Source: Paucisalibacillus algeriensis
GTDB lineage: Bacteria > Bacillota > Bacilli > Bacillales > Amphibacillaceae
Reading direction: 5' to 3'
Length of the DNA stretch: 64,000 bases
NCBI RefSeq assembly: GCF_000577245.1
Contig: NZ_CBYO010000014.1
Location: forward strand, 372,001-436,000
The notes beneath the pieces were generated by a model. That model saw only the letters and a program-made list of their open reading frames with translations. It was not told the origin of the DNA and did no database searches. Made by a program: the position numbers and the translations under genes. Of this stretch, positions 8,388 to 16,945 are shown one piece after another; position 1 is the first letter of the stretch; each line of letters starts with the position of its first letter.

Positions 8388-10106
8388 TCACTTATTACGA
8401 TTGAAATACTGGATAAGTTTCTCTTTTTTCCAAGTATTTAACACGGTATCTTTTTGCAACCAACCTTTTCTAGCAACGCCTACCCCATATTTCATATGCT
8501 CAAGCATTTGATAACTATGGGCATCGGTGTTAATGGCTATTTTTACTCCAGCTTCTTGAGCAGCTCTAGCCCAATCTGCAGTTATATCTAATCTGTTTGG
8601 GTTTGCGTTAATCTCAAGCGCAGTATTTGTTTGACTTGCACGTTCGATTAACTTTTCCATATTAACCTTATAGCCTGCTCTTCTACCAATCAATCTTCCA
8701 CTTGGGTGCGCAATTAATGATACATAAGGGTTTTCTAAGGCTGCATATAACCTTTTCATAATTTGTTCTTCTGTTTGACTAAAGCTTGAATGAATGGCTG
8801 CTATTACATAATCCATTTCACGTAAAAATTCATCGGTGAAATCCAATGTGCCATCCGATAAGATATCCATTTCTACTCCTGCAAAAATATGAATGTCGGA
8901 GTATTTTTCATTCAATTTCATGATTTCTTCACGTTGATTCCTTAAACGAGTTTCATCTAAACCATTCGCAACACGTAAGTTTTTCGAGTGATCTGTAATT
9001 GCAATATATTCATAACCTATTCCTCTAGCTTGATTGACCATTTCCTCCAATGTTTGTGCACCATCACTCCAAGTGGTGTGCATGTGGATATCACCAAGAA
9101 TATCGCTTAATTCCACTAATTTCACTGGTTCCTTAAAAGCATCAACCTCTCCAGTATCTTCCCTAACCTCAGGAGGAATGAATTCTAAACCAAAATGGTT
9201 AAAGAAATCTCTCTCAGAAGAAAAGGTCAAAATTTCATTTGTCTTCTCTACTTCAATACCATACTCATTAATCTTTTCACCACGAGATTTTGCTAACTGA
9301 CGCATAGCAACATTATGGTCCTTCGATCCGGTAAAATGGTGTAATGTGGTAACAAACTCATTTTCGGTTACCAATCTGAAATCAACATTCACATCATACA
9401 CATCATCAAGGGTTACAGAGACCTTTGTATCCCCTTTTGCTATTACCTCTTTGATACTAGGGATCTGCAATAATTCTTCCCTTACTTCACTTGAGTTATC
9501 TGTCGAAATGATAAAATCTAAATCCTTGATGGTTTCCCTCATTCTTCTAAGTGAACCTGCTCTCGAGAACTGTCTAATAGATGAAATACCACTTAAGTAA
9601 TCTTCTATTCTCTCTGCAATAGGTAACATATAAGCAATAGGCAATCTATCAGGCCTTTTGCCAACTTCATTTAGTGCCGCTAAAATCTTCTCCGCAGATT
9701 TTTTACCAAACCCTGGCAAGCTCTCTACTTTACCGGATTCTATTGCTTTCTTAAGGCTATCTGCATCATTTACACCTAATTCCTGGTACAACTTTGCAAG
9801 TTTTTTTCCACCTAAACCAGGAACATTTAATAGTGGTATGAGTCCTTCTGGCACTTCTTCCTGTAGTTCTTCTAATGTTTTAGATTTTCCTAGTTGTAAA
9901 TATTCTACAATAACAGTACTCGTACCCTTACCAATGCCTTTTATTTCCGTAAAATCCTCTATATCGGTTAAAGAACGCTCGTCACGTTCTAAGCTTTGAG
10001 CTGCTCTTCTAAAGGCTGAAATTTTAAAGGAATTTTCTCCTTTCAATTCTAAGTATACTGCAATGGTTTCTAGTAATTTAATAACATCTTTCTTATTAAT
10101 AGCCAT
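8388..10106 (-). CDS. polX: DNA polymerase/3'-5' exonuclease PolX
   Basis: PolX is a family X repair polymerase fused to a PHP-type nuclease, acting in base excision repair. I place the start at the ATG of MAINKKDVIKLLE, six bases from an AGGTG site, giving 572 residues (B. subtilis 570). Domains in order are the N-terminal 8-kDa and helix-hairpin-helix region (FTEIKGIGKGTS, NVPGLGGKKLAKL, LPGFGKKSAEKI), the polymerase active site GSLRRMRETIKDLDFII, and the PHP domain from about residue 338 (DIHMHTTWSDG, then ITDHSKNLRV, IAAIHSSF, INTDAHS). It lies 36 bases upstream of mutS2. Confidence 0.95.
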   Translation of the reverse strand: MAINKKDVIKLLETIAVYLELKGENSFKISAFRRAAQSLERDERSLTDIEDFTEIKGIGKGTSTVIVEYLQLGKSKTLEELQEEVPEGLIPLLNVPGLGGKKLAKLYQELGVNDADSLKKAIESGKVESLPGFGKKSAEKILAALNEVGKRPDRLPIAYMLPIAERIEDYLSGISSIRQFSRAGSLRRMRETIKDLDFIISTDNSSEVREELLQIPSIKEVIAKGDTKVSVTLDDVYDVNVDFRLVTENEFVTTLHHFTGSKDHNVAMRQLAKSRGEKINEYGIEVEKTNEILTFSSERDFFNHFGLEFIPPEVREDTGEVDAFKEPVKLVELSDILGDIHMHTTWSDGAQTLEEMVNQARGIGYEYIAITDHSKNLRVANGLDETRLRNQREEIMKLNEKYSDIHIFAGVEMDILSDGTLDFTDEFLREMDYVIAAIHSSFSQTEEQIMKRLYAALENPYVSLIAHPSGRLIGRRAGYKVNMEKLIERASQTNTALEINANPNRLDITADWARAAQEAGVKIAINTDAHSYQMLEHMKYGVGVARKGWLQKDTVLNTWKKEKLIQYFNRNK

Positions 10107-10313
10107 TTCCATCACCTGCTTAAATGATATTTCTTCTTAGAGCAATCGAGGCAATCGTAGAAAACCCTAAATACCCCTTCTACATACTCGTCAAGATAGA
10201 TACTGCGATATTTTCCACACAAGTATATTTTTCTCCCCTTTACTCGGGAGTAACCCCAAGTGTATACCCCAGTTTTACAACAACTATTCGAAAAAGCCTA
10301 ATCCATAAAACAA

Positions 10314-10391
10314 GGCTAATTCAATTAGGAGCTATCTGTATTGTACCGACCATACAATGATATTCCTAGTATTTGAATTAGCCCTTTTTTT
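10314..10391. terminator. Long hairpin between cvpA-like gene and polX
   Basis: Arms GGCTAATTCAA (10314-10324) and TTGAATTAGCC (10373-10383) pair perfectly over 11 bases. Inner pairs TTAGGA/TCCTAG and ATTGTA/TACAAT extend the stem. A run of seven T follows on the plus strand and TTGTTTTAT on the minus strand. It begins 10 bases after the stop of the cvpA-like gene, so it probably ends the zapA-cvpA transcript. The rest of the gap down to 10107 shows no gene. Confidence 0.55.
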
Positions 10392-10392
10392 A

Positions 10393-10944
10393 TTAATTAA
10401 TCATGGTCACAACATGGGTAAACCAGAGGTCTTTTATTTTCTCTGAGAAATATGGTGTATTCTCAACTATAAATAACGCGACACTTGAATCATTTACCCA
10501 TTCTTGAATAACTCCAAGTGGGGTTAATACAAGTATGTATAGGATGACAAAAAGAATCAAATAAATTTCAAGGAATCCTAAAATAGCACCTAATATTTTA
10601 TTGATAGAATTCAAGATTGGTAATGAGGCAATTACATCAATCATAGATGCAAAAATTTGCAAACCAAATTTAACGACAAAAAAGATAATTGCAAAAGAAA
10701 TCGCATTATAAAAAGCACTTTCTAATGGTAGAGTCTGTAAAAATTCTGCCCAAAGGCTTTCATCTGGTAATTCTGGATAAGGTATCCAAAGTGCTAATTT
10801 ACTTGAAAGGTCATCATAAAATACGGCAGCAACTATAAATGCAGCTATGTATCCAATTAAATGTACAGCCTGAAGTATCAAACCCCTTTTAAGTCCCACA
10901 AGGAATCCGAAAATCAATAATAATATTAGTATCAAATCTATCAT
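10393..10944 (-). CDS. yshB: CvpA family membrane protein (YshB-like)
   Basis: This 183-residue integral membrane protein belongs to the CvpA/colicin V production family. It has four clear hydrophobic segments at about residues 1-20, 24-44, 80-103 and 116-142, and the family's start IDLILILLLIFGFLVGLKRG. CvpA proteins are widespread and linked to envelope homeostasis in some bacteria, but the molecular activity is not settled. It follows zapA by 7 bases, the same pair and order as B. subtilis zapA (yshA)-yshB. Confidence 0.88.
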   Translation of the reverse strand: MIDLILILLLIFGFLVGLKRGLILQAVHLIGYIAAFIVAAVFYDDLSSKLALWIPYPELPDESLWAEFLQTLPLESAFYNAISFAIIFFVVKFGLQIFASMIDVIASLPILNSINKILGAILGFLEIYLILFVILYILVLTPLGVIQEWVNDSSVALFIVENTPYFSEKIKDLWFTHVVTMIN

Positions 10945-10951
10945 GAGCCGT

Positions 10952-11215
10952 TTATCCTCTTTCTTTTTTTATTGAACCTAATAGTGTTGCATAGTCTTCT
11001 TTTAAAGTTAAATAATCATTCATGGAATTTATTGCAGTTAAAACAGCAAGAGCTGCTGTGTCAAGTGATGGATTCAGTTCATGTATTTCTCTCATTTTTT
11101 GGTCCACTAGACTAGCAACTAAACGAACATGGCTAGCTTCCTCATCACCGACAATTGTATAGGATCTATTTCTTATTTCAACTGTTACCCGAGTTTTTTC
11201 TGAGTTTTGGGTCAC
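10952..11215 (-). CDS. zapA: Cell division protein ZapA
   Basis: ZapA is a small cytosolic protein that binds FtsZ and promotes Z-ring bundling. The 87-residue length, the N-terminal beta region (TRVTVEIRNRSYTIVG), the following DEEASHVRLVASLVDQKMREI and the helical C-terminus (LAVLTAINSMNDYL) match the Gram-positive ZapA family. The start is a GTG nine bases from AGGAGG. It is divergent from rnhC, with about 160 bases between the two starts, as in B. subtilis. Confidence 0.92.
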   Translation of the reverse strand: MTQNSEKTRVTVEIRNRSYTIVGDEEASHVRLVASLVDQKMREIHELNPSLDTAALAVLTAINSMNDYLTLKEDYATLLGSIKKERG

Positions 11216-11378
11216 TGGGGTTAGCCTCCTACTTAATTCTTACGATTCTAGCATTTTTTCTTATAGTTTATCTTAACATGAAGATAACAAATGGGAAACT
11301 GTTCTCCCCAGATTTTTTTACATTTCTTTCTTGTTCATACTTTGATATAGTCAATATTGTAAAGAAAGGGTGTTTTTT

Positions 11379-12314
11379 ATGTCTCAAAACGTTTATGTAT
11401 TATCAGTCGAAACTATAGAAAAAATGAAACAATATTATCATAAATCACTAACTTCAACTCCACAAGGGGCTATTTTCAGAGCAAAAACGAAGGATGCAGT
11501 AATTACAGCATATAGATCTGGAAAGGTATTATTTCAAGGAAATAACCCACAGATAGAATATGAGAAATGGGCAGATAATCAAGTTATACAACCGAATGAT
11601 TCAAAAGCAAAAAAATCTCCGAAAACATCTTTTTATACACCACCAGAATCTCTTTTTTCTTCTTCCCACATTGGTTCGGACGAAGCTGGAACCGGTGATT
11701 ACTTTGGTCCTATTACAGTTGCTAGTGCTTATGTAACTCCATCTCAAATTAGATTACTTAAGGAACTAGGAGTTAAGGATTCGAAGAACTTAACAGATGA
11801 TACTATCTTAAAATTAGCAAAAGAAATTGTTAACTTACGCATACCATACTCTTTATTAATTTTACATAATCCCAAATACAACACCTTGCAAAAGAGAGGG
11901 TGGTCACAAGGAAAGATGAAGGCAATGCTCCATCATCACGCTATCCAGAAACTATTAAAAAAGATTGGCAATGCAGAATATGATGGAATTCTTATCGACC
12001 AGTTTTGTGAGCCTGGTATCTATAAAAGACATATTGCTTCAGAGCAAGGCGTACTTCCAAACAATACCTATTTCATGACCAAAGCTGAAAGTTATTCGAT
12101 TGCAGTTGCCACTGGGTCTATTATTGCCAGAGCAAGCTTTGTAGAGGAAATGGATAAGCTTTCTGAAGATATGGGTTTTGAATTGAAAAAAGGAGCATCC
12201 AAGATAGTCGATCAAACAATTGCTAGAATAATACTCGAAAAAGGAGAAGGTAAACTCAATTCCTGTGCAAAAGTACACTTTGCAAATACACAGAAAGCAA
12301 GACAGTATTTATAG
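11379..12314 (+). CDS. rnhC: Ribonuclease HIII
   Basis: RNase HIII cleaves the RNA strand of RNA/DNA hybrids. I start it at the ATG of MSQNVYVLSVETIEKMK, preceded by AAAGAAAGGGTG; an in-frame GTG three codons earlier overlaps that ribosome-binding site. This gives 311 residues, the family's usual length. The N-terminal TBP-like substrate-binding domain covers roughly residues 1-85. The catalytic domain starts at IGSDEAGTGDYFGP (Asp and Glu of the active site) and includes GVKDSKNLTD and FMTKAESYSIAVATGSIIARA. It is transcribed divergently from zapA. Confidence 0.95.
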   Translation: MSQNVYVLSVETIEKMKQYYHKSLTSTPQGAIFRAKTKDAVITAYRSGKVLFQGNNPQIEYEKWADNQVIQPNDSKAKKSPKTSFYTPPESLFSSSHIGSDEAGTGDYFGPITVASAYVTPSQIRLLKELGVKDSKNLTDDTILKLAKEIVNLRIPYSLLILHNPKYNTLQKRGWSQGKMKAMLHHHAIQKLLKKIGNAEYDGILIDQFCEPGIYKRHIASEQGVLPNNTYFMTKAESYSIAVATGSIIARASFVEEMDKLSEDMGFELKKGASKIVDQTIARIILEKGEGKLNSCAKVHFANTQKARQYL

Positions 12315-12321
12315 ATGAGGA

Positions 12322-12371
12322 GGGTGCCAGGCCTCTTGGATTTTCTCGAATTCGGAAGAGAGCCCGGGACC
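12322..12371 (+). terminator. GC-rich inverted repeat after rnhC
   Basis: Arms GGGTGCCAGGCCTCTT (12322-12337) and AAGAGAGCCCGGGACC (12356-12371) pair imperfectly around a loop containing the palindrome CGAATTCG, followed by TTTATTC. It lies 8 bases after the rnhC stop in a convergent gap, so it may end rnhC transcripts. The GGTGCCAGGC...GCCTGGGACC type of hairpin looks like a dispersed Bacillaceae repeat. Confidence 0.5.
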
Positions 12372-12407
12372 TTTATTCTGGGTCAAATATATTAAATGGA
12401 TTTGTTA

Positions 12408-13931
12408 CTAAAGTTTGGCACGATTGATTTCATTTTCTATTAATCTTTTCTTGTCAGGCTTACCGACTGGTGTATATGGAATTTCATTCACGATAATAAT
12501 CTCTTTGGGCATTTGATATCTAGCAATTCTATCCTTTAACCAGATTCTGATATCATGTTCTGTTAGTCCTTTTGTTTTAACAAAAGCTTTTAGCCGCTGT
12601 CCATATTCCTTATCCTTCACTCCTATTACAATAGCATCCTCTATTTGAGGGTGATCATAAAGGGTTTGTTCGACGTTATTAGGAAAAACATTTTCTCCAC
12701 CTGATATAATCATTTCATCAGTTCGACCACTCAAAAATAAGTAACCATTTTTATCTTTATAGCCCATATCCCCAGTTCTAATCCAACCCTTATTTTTATT
12801 TTTCATGGACCAAGAATTTCGAACTACAAACTCTCCAATAACCCCCGTTTTTACGTTATGACCATTTCTATCTACTAACTTTAAATGGACACCAGCTATT
12901 TTCCTCCCTAATGTGTTTGGTGAGTACTGTAAATCTTTTGGGCCAGCAATGATATTAAGCCCTGCTTCTGAAGTACCATATAAATTGTATAGAACATCCC
13001 CCAAGTGATTAAGAGTTCTTCTCACGAGCTTGGAATTAAGCTTAGCTCCACCTGATGCAATACAGCGTAATGAACTTAATTCTTTTACATTACATTGCAA
13101 CATTCTATCCAACATAACTGGAACAACGGTTATAAACTCAACTTGGTTGTTTTCAATTAATTTACAAGCCTCATAAGCTTTAAAGCGAGAGGTAATCACA
13201 AGTTTCTTACCTAATGGAATAAACAACAATAATACAGCTATACCATATCCATGGAAGATTGGCGTTCCAATATAAGCTGTTTGATAGTCGGATACCTTCA
13301 GTTTTTGTATAAAGGCAATAAATGGATCTAAATAGTTAAATAGAGAAGGCTTGTGTCTTGCTTCTTTTGGTTTTCCCGTTGTTCCTCCAGTTTGTAAAAT
13401 AATCTTTCCACTTGAAACTCTTGGAAGGTCTGTACTGGTATTATGATTTATATTTTTGTTACAAATAAATTTAACCCCTGTGAAGTCCAAGCTTTCAATA
13501 AGACAATTAAATTCAAAATCATAAACAAGCACATCATATTTGCCATACTTCACCAATTCCTTTAGCTGCTCTTTCCCAATTTCTATATTTAGGAAATATA
13601 TATCCGATCCTACTCGAGAAACAGCAAATATAGTTTGTATAAGTGAGATATGATTGCGACAAAGAATTGCTACCTTTTTTCCTTTATGCAAATTCAATCC
13701 GCTAGAAAAGTAATTAGCTAAACTATTTGATTTATAGAGTAAATCCTTATAGGTGATTGTTGATTCATCGTCTACTATAGCTATTTGATTTCCATAACGT
13801 ATAGCAGCTACTTCTAATAGTGTCATTAAATTCATCCCGGAATGAAAAAGAGCCTTCAGTAGATAAACTATACTTGAAGGCGAAAGTAAATTAACTTTAT
13901 ATAATACGAGAATTAGTTTTATAACTTTCAT
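12408..13931 (-). CDS. AMP-dependent acyl-CoA synthetase/ligase family protein
   Basis: This is an adenylate-forming enzyme predicted to activate a carboxylic acid with ATP; the substrate is unknown. The start is the ATG of MKVIKLILVLYKV with AGAGGGG upstream, giving 507 residues. Motifs in order are TGGTTGKPK (P-loop), NLYGTSEAG, RTGDMGYKDKNGYLF, GRTDEMIISGGENVFP and the C-terminal YTPVGKPDKKRL with the catalytic lysine. It differs clearly from lcfA (shorter, divergent N-terminus with a hydrophobic stretch at residues 3-25). Its ATG overlaps the stop of the dehydrogenase upstream (ATGA), so the two are translationally coupled and probably act in one pathway. Confidence 0.88.
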   Translation of the reverse strand: MKVIKLILVLYKVNLLSPSSIVYLLKALFHSGMNLMTLLEVAAIRYGNQIAIVDDESTITYKDLLYKSNSLANYFSSGLNLHKGKKVAILCRNHISLIQTIFAVSRVGSDIYFLNIEIGKEQLKELVKYGKYDVLVYDFEFNCLIESLDFTGVKFICNKNINHNTSTDLPRVSSGKIILQTGGTTGKPKEARHKPSLFNYLDPFIAFIQKLKVSDYQTAYIGTPIFHGYGIAVLLLFIPLGKKLVITSRFKAYEACKLIENNQVEFITVVPVMLDRMLQCNVKELSSLRCIASGGAKLNSKLVRRTLNHLGDVLYNLYGTSEAGLNIIAGPKDLQYSPNTLGRKIAGVHLKLVDRNGHNVKTGVIGEFVVRNSWSMKNKNKGWIRTGDMGYKDKNGYLFLSGRTDEMIISGGENVFPNNVEQTLYDHPQIEDAIVIGVKDKEYGQRLKAFVKTKGLTEHDIRIWLKDRIARYQMPKEIIIVNEIPYTPVGKPDKKRLIENEINRAKL

Positions 13932-14770
13932 CGTGATCCCCTCTTTTTCATAAAACTTTTCCCGATTTTTCCCCATAATCCACGAAATAGAAGTGATGCT
14001 ACTTGCCCACCAATAATCCACCAAGGTTTAAATCTAGTTCTTTTTGTATACATAGACTTGCTTATAATAATAGCAACATGCTCAGAAGACATTGCTGGCA
14101 TTCTCTGATATCCGGTTGTCGGTTCAATCATTGGTGTGCGAACTAATGGCAGATAAATAGAAGTTGTGAATATTCCTTTAACATTTAACTCAGGTGAAAC
14201 AGATTGAAACCAAGTATCCAAAGCTTGTTTTGATGCTTGATAAGCAGAAAAATTAGGAAACGGTATCAGTAGTGTATTTATTGTTGAAACGTTTATGATC
14301 TGTCCCTTATTTTTTTCTAGAAGCGGAATGATAGATAACAAAATTTCAACAGGTGCAAAATAATTGATTGCCATGGATCGCTTAAAATCGTGAAATCGAT
14401 CCAAAGAATCATAAATCGATCTTTTAATGGATATCCCAGCATTGTTTACAAAGTAGTCTATATGATCTAGCTTGTTAATAAATACAAGAAATTCATTCCT
14501 ATCATATTCATCTCTTAAATCCGCAGCGAAAATACTTACCTCTGCTGCTTTAATGATATTCCGAATGTCTAATAGCTTATCTTTTCTTCTAGCCACTAGT
14601 ATTAAATGACAATTTATATCTCCTAAATAATAAACTAGCTGCTCACCTATTCCCGAACTAGCACCCGTAATTAGAATTGTTTTACCAGTTAATTCATTAT
14701 AAAGTTTATTTTTATTTATGAATGTCCGGGGAAAAAGGACTTTTTCCATTAAGGCATTTGTTTTCACCAT
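13928..14770 (-). CDS. Short-chain dehydrogenase/reductase
   Basis: This is an NAD(P)-dependent oxidoreductase of the classical SDR family, with 280 residues. The cofactor motif TGASSGIGEQL is near residue 34, after a 28-residue N-terminal extension. DLRDEYDRNEF follows, then NNAGISI, and the active site STINT...SAYQASKQA supplies the Ser, Tyr and Lys. The C-terminus (SMYTKRTRFKPWWIIGGQVASLLFR split by basic residues) looks membrane-associating, as in acyl or lipid SDRs. The coupled ligase downstream suggests a fatty-acid or lipid substrate, but that is inference. Confidence 0.88.
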   Translation of the reverse strand: MVKTNALMEKVLFPRTFINKNKLYNELTGKTILITGASSGIGEQLVYYLGDINCHLILVARRKDKLLDIRNIIKAAEVSIFAADLRDEYDRNEFLVFINKLDHIDYFVNNAGISIKRSIYDSLDRFHDFKRSMAINYFAPVEILLSIIPLLEKNKGQIINVSTINTLLIPFPNFSAYQASKQALDTWFQSVSPELNVKGIFTTSIYLPLVRTPMIEPTTGYQRMPAMSSEHVAIIISKSMYTKRTRFKPWWIIGGQVASLLFRGLWGKIGKSFMKKRGSR

Positions 14771-14790
14771 ACCACTACCCTACTGACTAT

Positions 14791-15684
14791 TTATTCACAC
14801 AAACTGTTAACCTTTGCTCGTATAATCTTTTTAAAATAATGCAACTCATGTCGTAGCTGAAAGCCAACTTTCTTATATAATTTAATAGCGATTTCACTTT
14901 CAGAATTAACCGTGAGAATAATAGAATCTGTGGCTTCAAATGAAAACAGCCAGTTTATTGCGCCAGTTAATAATTGCACCCCTATGCCTTTCCCCCTTTT
15001 CGACTTCTCTACCCCGAAAAATTCAACATTAGATTCCCCATATTCCGGATCAGCCTCAACATAGATATATCCACAAAGTTCCTCATTTTCAGTTACTATA
15101 AAAACTTTATTATTTTCATTCAACCGTCTGATAATTTGTTGCCCACTGTAATAAGTACCTGGGAAGGTTTCATCATGTAATTTTTCCATATCGAAGTGAT
15201 ATTCAGGAGTTAGTTCTTTCATATGCACATCAGGTAATAGTTGGCTATCGTTACGGTTAAACACTAATATTGCTTGATCACTAAGTTTTGTAAAATTATT
15301 GTTAGTTGCTAATTCACATGCTTTTTTATTTTTCTTATTTGGAAACATGTGAATAGCATTTATCTTATTCGGTAGAATGCCCATCAATCTTTCCCACATC
15401 ACATTAGCAGTTTTCCAATGTTCCTCTAACAAGAACGGCCCCCATATTTCTGCGACACTACTATCATAATCAGGGTCATAGCCAATGACTCCGACTAATT
15501 TCTCTGCATCATAAGCAACTACAAAGCATTCAGTATATGGAATTTCCTCCTTTATGTATTCTGCAATTTCCTTACTATCTTTTCCACAGAATCCTATATG
15601 GGATTCTTCATTGTTATTTAATTCTGATATAAACTTTGACACATTCTCTAATTCATTTTGTTTCATTAGTTCAATTGTTACCAT
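14791..15684 (-). CDS. Tandem GNAT-family N-acetyltransferase
   Basis: This 297-residue protein consists of two GNAT-like halves. The N-terminal half (residues 1-140) keeps the fold-like pattern VVAYDAEKLVGVIGYDPDYD but no clear acetyl-CoA loop. The C-terminal half (150-290) has FIVTENEELCGYIYVEADPEYGE and the acetyl-CoA-binding signature RGKGIGVQLLTGAINW, followed by LTVNSESEIAIKLYKKVGF. Only the second half is likely to be catalytic. Substrate is unknown. It precedes the SDR by 20 bases in the same direction and may belong to the same transcript. Confidence 0.82.
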   Translation of the reverse strand: MVTIELMKQNELENVSKFISELNNNEESHIGFCGKDSKEIAEYIKEEIPYTECFVVAYDAEKLVGVIGYDPDYDSSVAEIWGPFLLEEHWKTANVMWERLMGILPNKINAIHMFPNKKNKKACELATNNNFTKLSDQAILVFNRNDSQLLPDVHMKELTPEYHFDMEKLHDETFPGTYYSGQQIIRRLNENNKVFIVTENEELCGYIYVEADPEYGESNVEFFGVEKSKRGKGIGVQLLTGAINWLFSFEATDSIILTVNSESEIAIKLYKKVGFQLRHELHYFKKIIRAKVNSLCE

Positions 15685-15705
15685 AAGTGTTTCCCCTTTT
15701 TACTT

Positions 15706-16557
15706 CTACTTTGCTACTGGAATCACTACCGCATTGCAAGCTTTTTCGTAGAATTCAATTGGCCCAGCACCACCAATAATCGCATATTCATATCCAACTT
15801 CTTTCATCTCTTTTAAACAATGATGAAGAAGAGCATAACCTGTGCCATGGGTACGGTTCGTAGTCACTACTCCCATTGGTCCGAAATATCCTTTTTTATT
15901 TTGATAAACATCGAAGGCCGCAAAACCTATAAAATTATCATTTTCATCAAGAGCTACATAAACTGTAGGTTCGCTAGATAAAAAGGCATCTTTTATTATT
16001 CCAGCCCACTCATCTGAAAAGTTCTCTTCCACAAAACTAACAAGTTTTTCTTCATCATCTGGTTTAGCTTTTCTTAATTGTTCGCAATTGACTTCAGGAA
16101 AAGTATAGTTCCCAAGATGGGTAATCATATCTCGGGAGGTTGTACCGAGTGTTAGAATAATCCGCTTTGCTTCTTCAGATAAATATGCATCCAATACTTT
16201 TGTCGTAATTAGTGCCTTTAGCAAATGTCCTTCATTAACAAAAATCTGGTTATAACGCTTCATCAAATCAACAGCGACACCGAATACTTCAGCTACTTCT
16301 TCCGTTACTAAATTATTAAAGAAATCAACTTTAATAGTTTTATAGGTTTCCATACTTCCCGCAGCTTCCCGAAGTATGTCTAAAGAGATGTCAGCATATA
16401 AAATTAACTCACCCATCGCACCGCCTTTTTCTTGCAAACAAGCGATTAGTAAATGAGCAGGTTTTATTACTCCAGCCTTCGAAATAAGGGATTCTTTCTC
16501 CGCGTTTCTCTTTATGCGATTCATTCTATTCGTGTAGCGAAAATCAGTATTGCTCAA
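15706..16557 (-). CDS. Clp-N-like domain fused to GNAT acetyltransferase
   Basis: The first about 150 residues resemble the double-repeat N-domain of ClpC/ClpA: KPAHLLIACLQEKGGAMGELI in repeat 1 and NEGHLLKALITTKVLDAYL in repeat 2, with the predicted helices between. The last about 120 residues form a GNAT domain (VYVALDENDNFIGFAAFDVY, FGPMGVVTTNRTHGTGYALL, YAIIGGAGPIEFYEKAC). The Clp N-domain normally binds adaptors or substrates, so here it may recruit a target for acetylation; this is inference. Start is uncertain: TTG at 16557 (used, seven bases from GAGGGTG) or TTG at 16563. It sits 21 bases upstream of the tandem GNAT gene. Confidence 0.75.
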   Translation of the reverse strand: MSNTDFRYTNRMNRIKRNAEKESLISKAGVIKPAHLLIACLQEKGGAMGELILYADISLDILREAAGSMETYKTIKVDFFNNLVTEEVAEVFGVAVDLMKRYNQIFVNEGHLLKALITTKVLDAYLSEEAKRIILTLGTTSRDMITHLGNYTFPEVNCEQLRKAKPDDEEKLVSFVEENFSDEWAGIIKDAFLSSEPTVYVALDENDNFIGFAAFDVYQNKKGYFGPMGVVTTNRTHGTGYALLHHCLKEMKEVGYEYAIIGGAGPIEFYEKACNAVVIPVAK

Positions 16558-16570
16558 CTTCAATCACCCT

Positions 16571-16924
16571 CTATATTTTAACATCCATTGCCTTTTGAAT
16601 TTTTTCAGGGATCATAACAACCTCTGTCGATAAATCGACCGGTCTAAATGTTGGATCGATACATTCATCCCAGAACTCTAAATGCTTTTTATCAATCCAA
16701 CTTTCTGACTCCTCAACTTCTTGTCCACCTTTACCTTGCACGGAATACCAATATAAGTACTCCATTCCATTAAGTGTCTCTCGAAAAATGGTTTCCACAT
16801 ACATCTTTTCATCCTCCAAAGTGAGAAGAACATCTTTCATATTTTCGTTCAAAAACCTTAACCATTCATCAACTTTTTCTGATTTACCTTCTTTAACTCT
16901 AAACCTAGTTAACTCTACGTTCAT
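16571..16924 (-). CDS. DUF6176-like small protein
   Basis: A 117-residue soluble protein with no signal peptide. It starts MNVELTRFRVKEGKSEKVDEW from an ATG with GGAGTGGTGG upstream; an in-frame GTG three codons earlier lies inside that site. The pattern of a beta strand, a long helix, then YLYWYSVQGKGG and ESWIDKKHLEFWDECID looks like a ferredoxin-like (ABM/dimeric alpha-beta barrel) fold, as in DUF6176 family proteins. No catalytic function is known to me. It ends close to the Clp-N/GNAT gene and is likely part of the same operon. Confidence 0.65.
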   Translation of the reverse strand: MNVELTRFRVKEGKSEKVDEWLRFLNENMKDVLLTLEDEKMYVETIFRETLNGMEYLYWYSVQGKGGQEVEESESWIDKKHLEFWDECIDPTFRPVDLSTEVVMIPEKIQKAMDVKI

Positions 16925-16945
16925 AACCACCACTCCGTTTAACTG

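Noticed and set aside
10124-10360. Plus-strand 78-residue open frame upstream of polX
   Set aside because: It overlaps the long hairpin, has no ribosome-binding site and an implausible composition.
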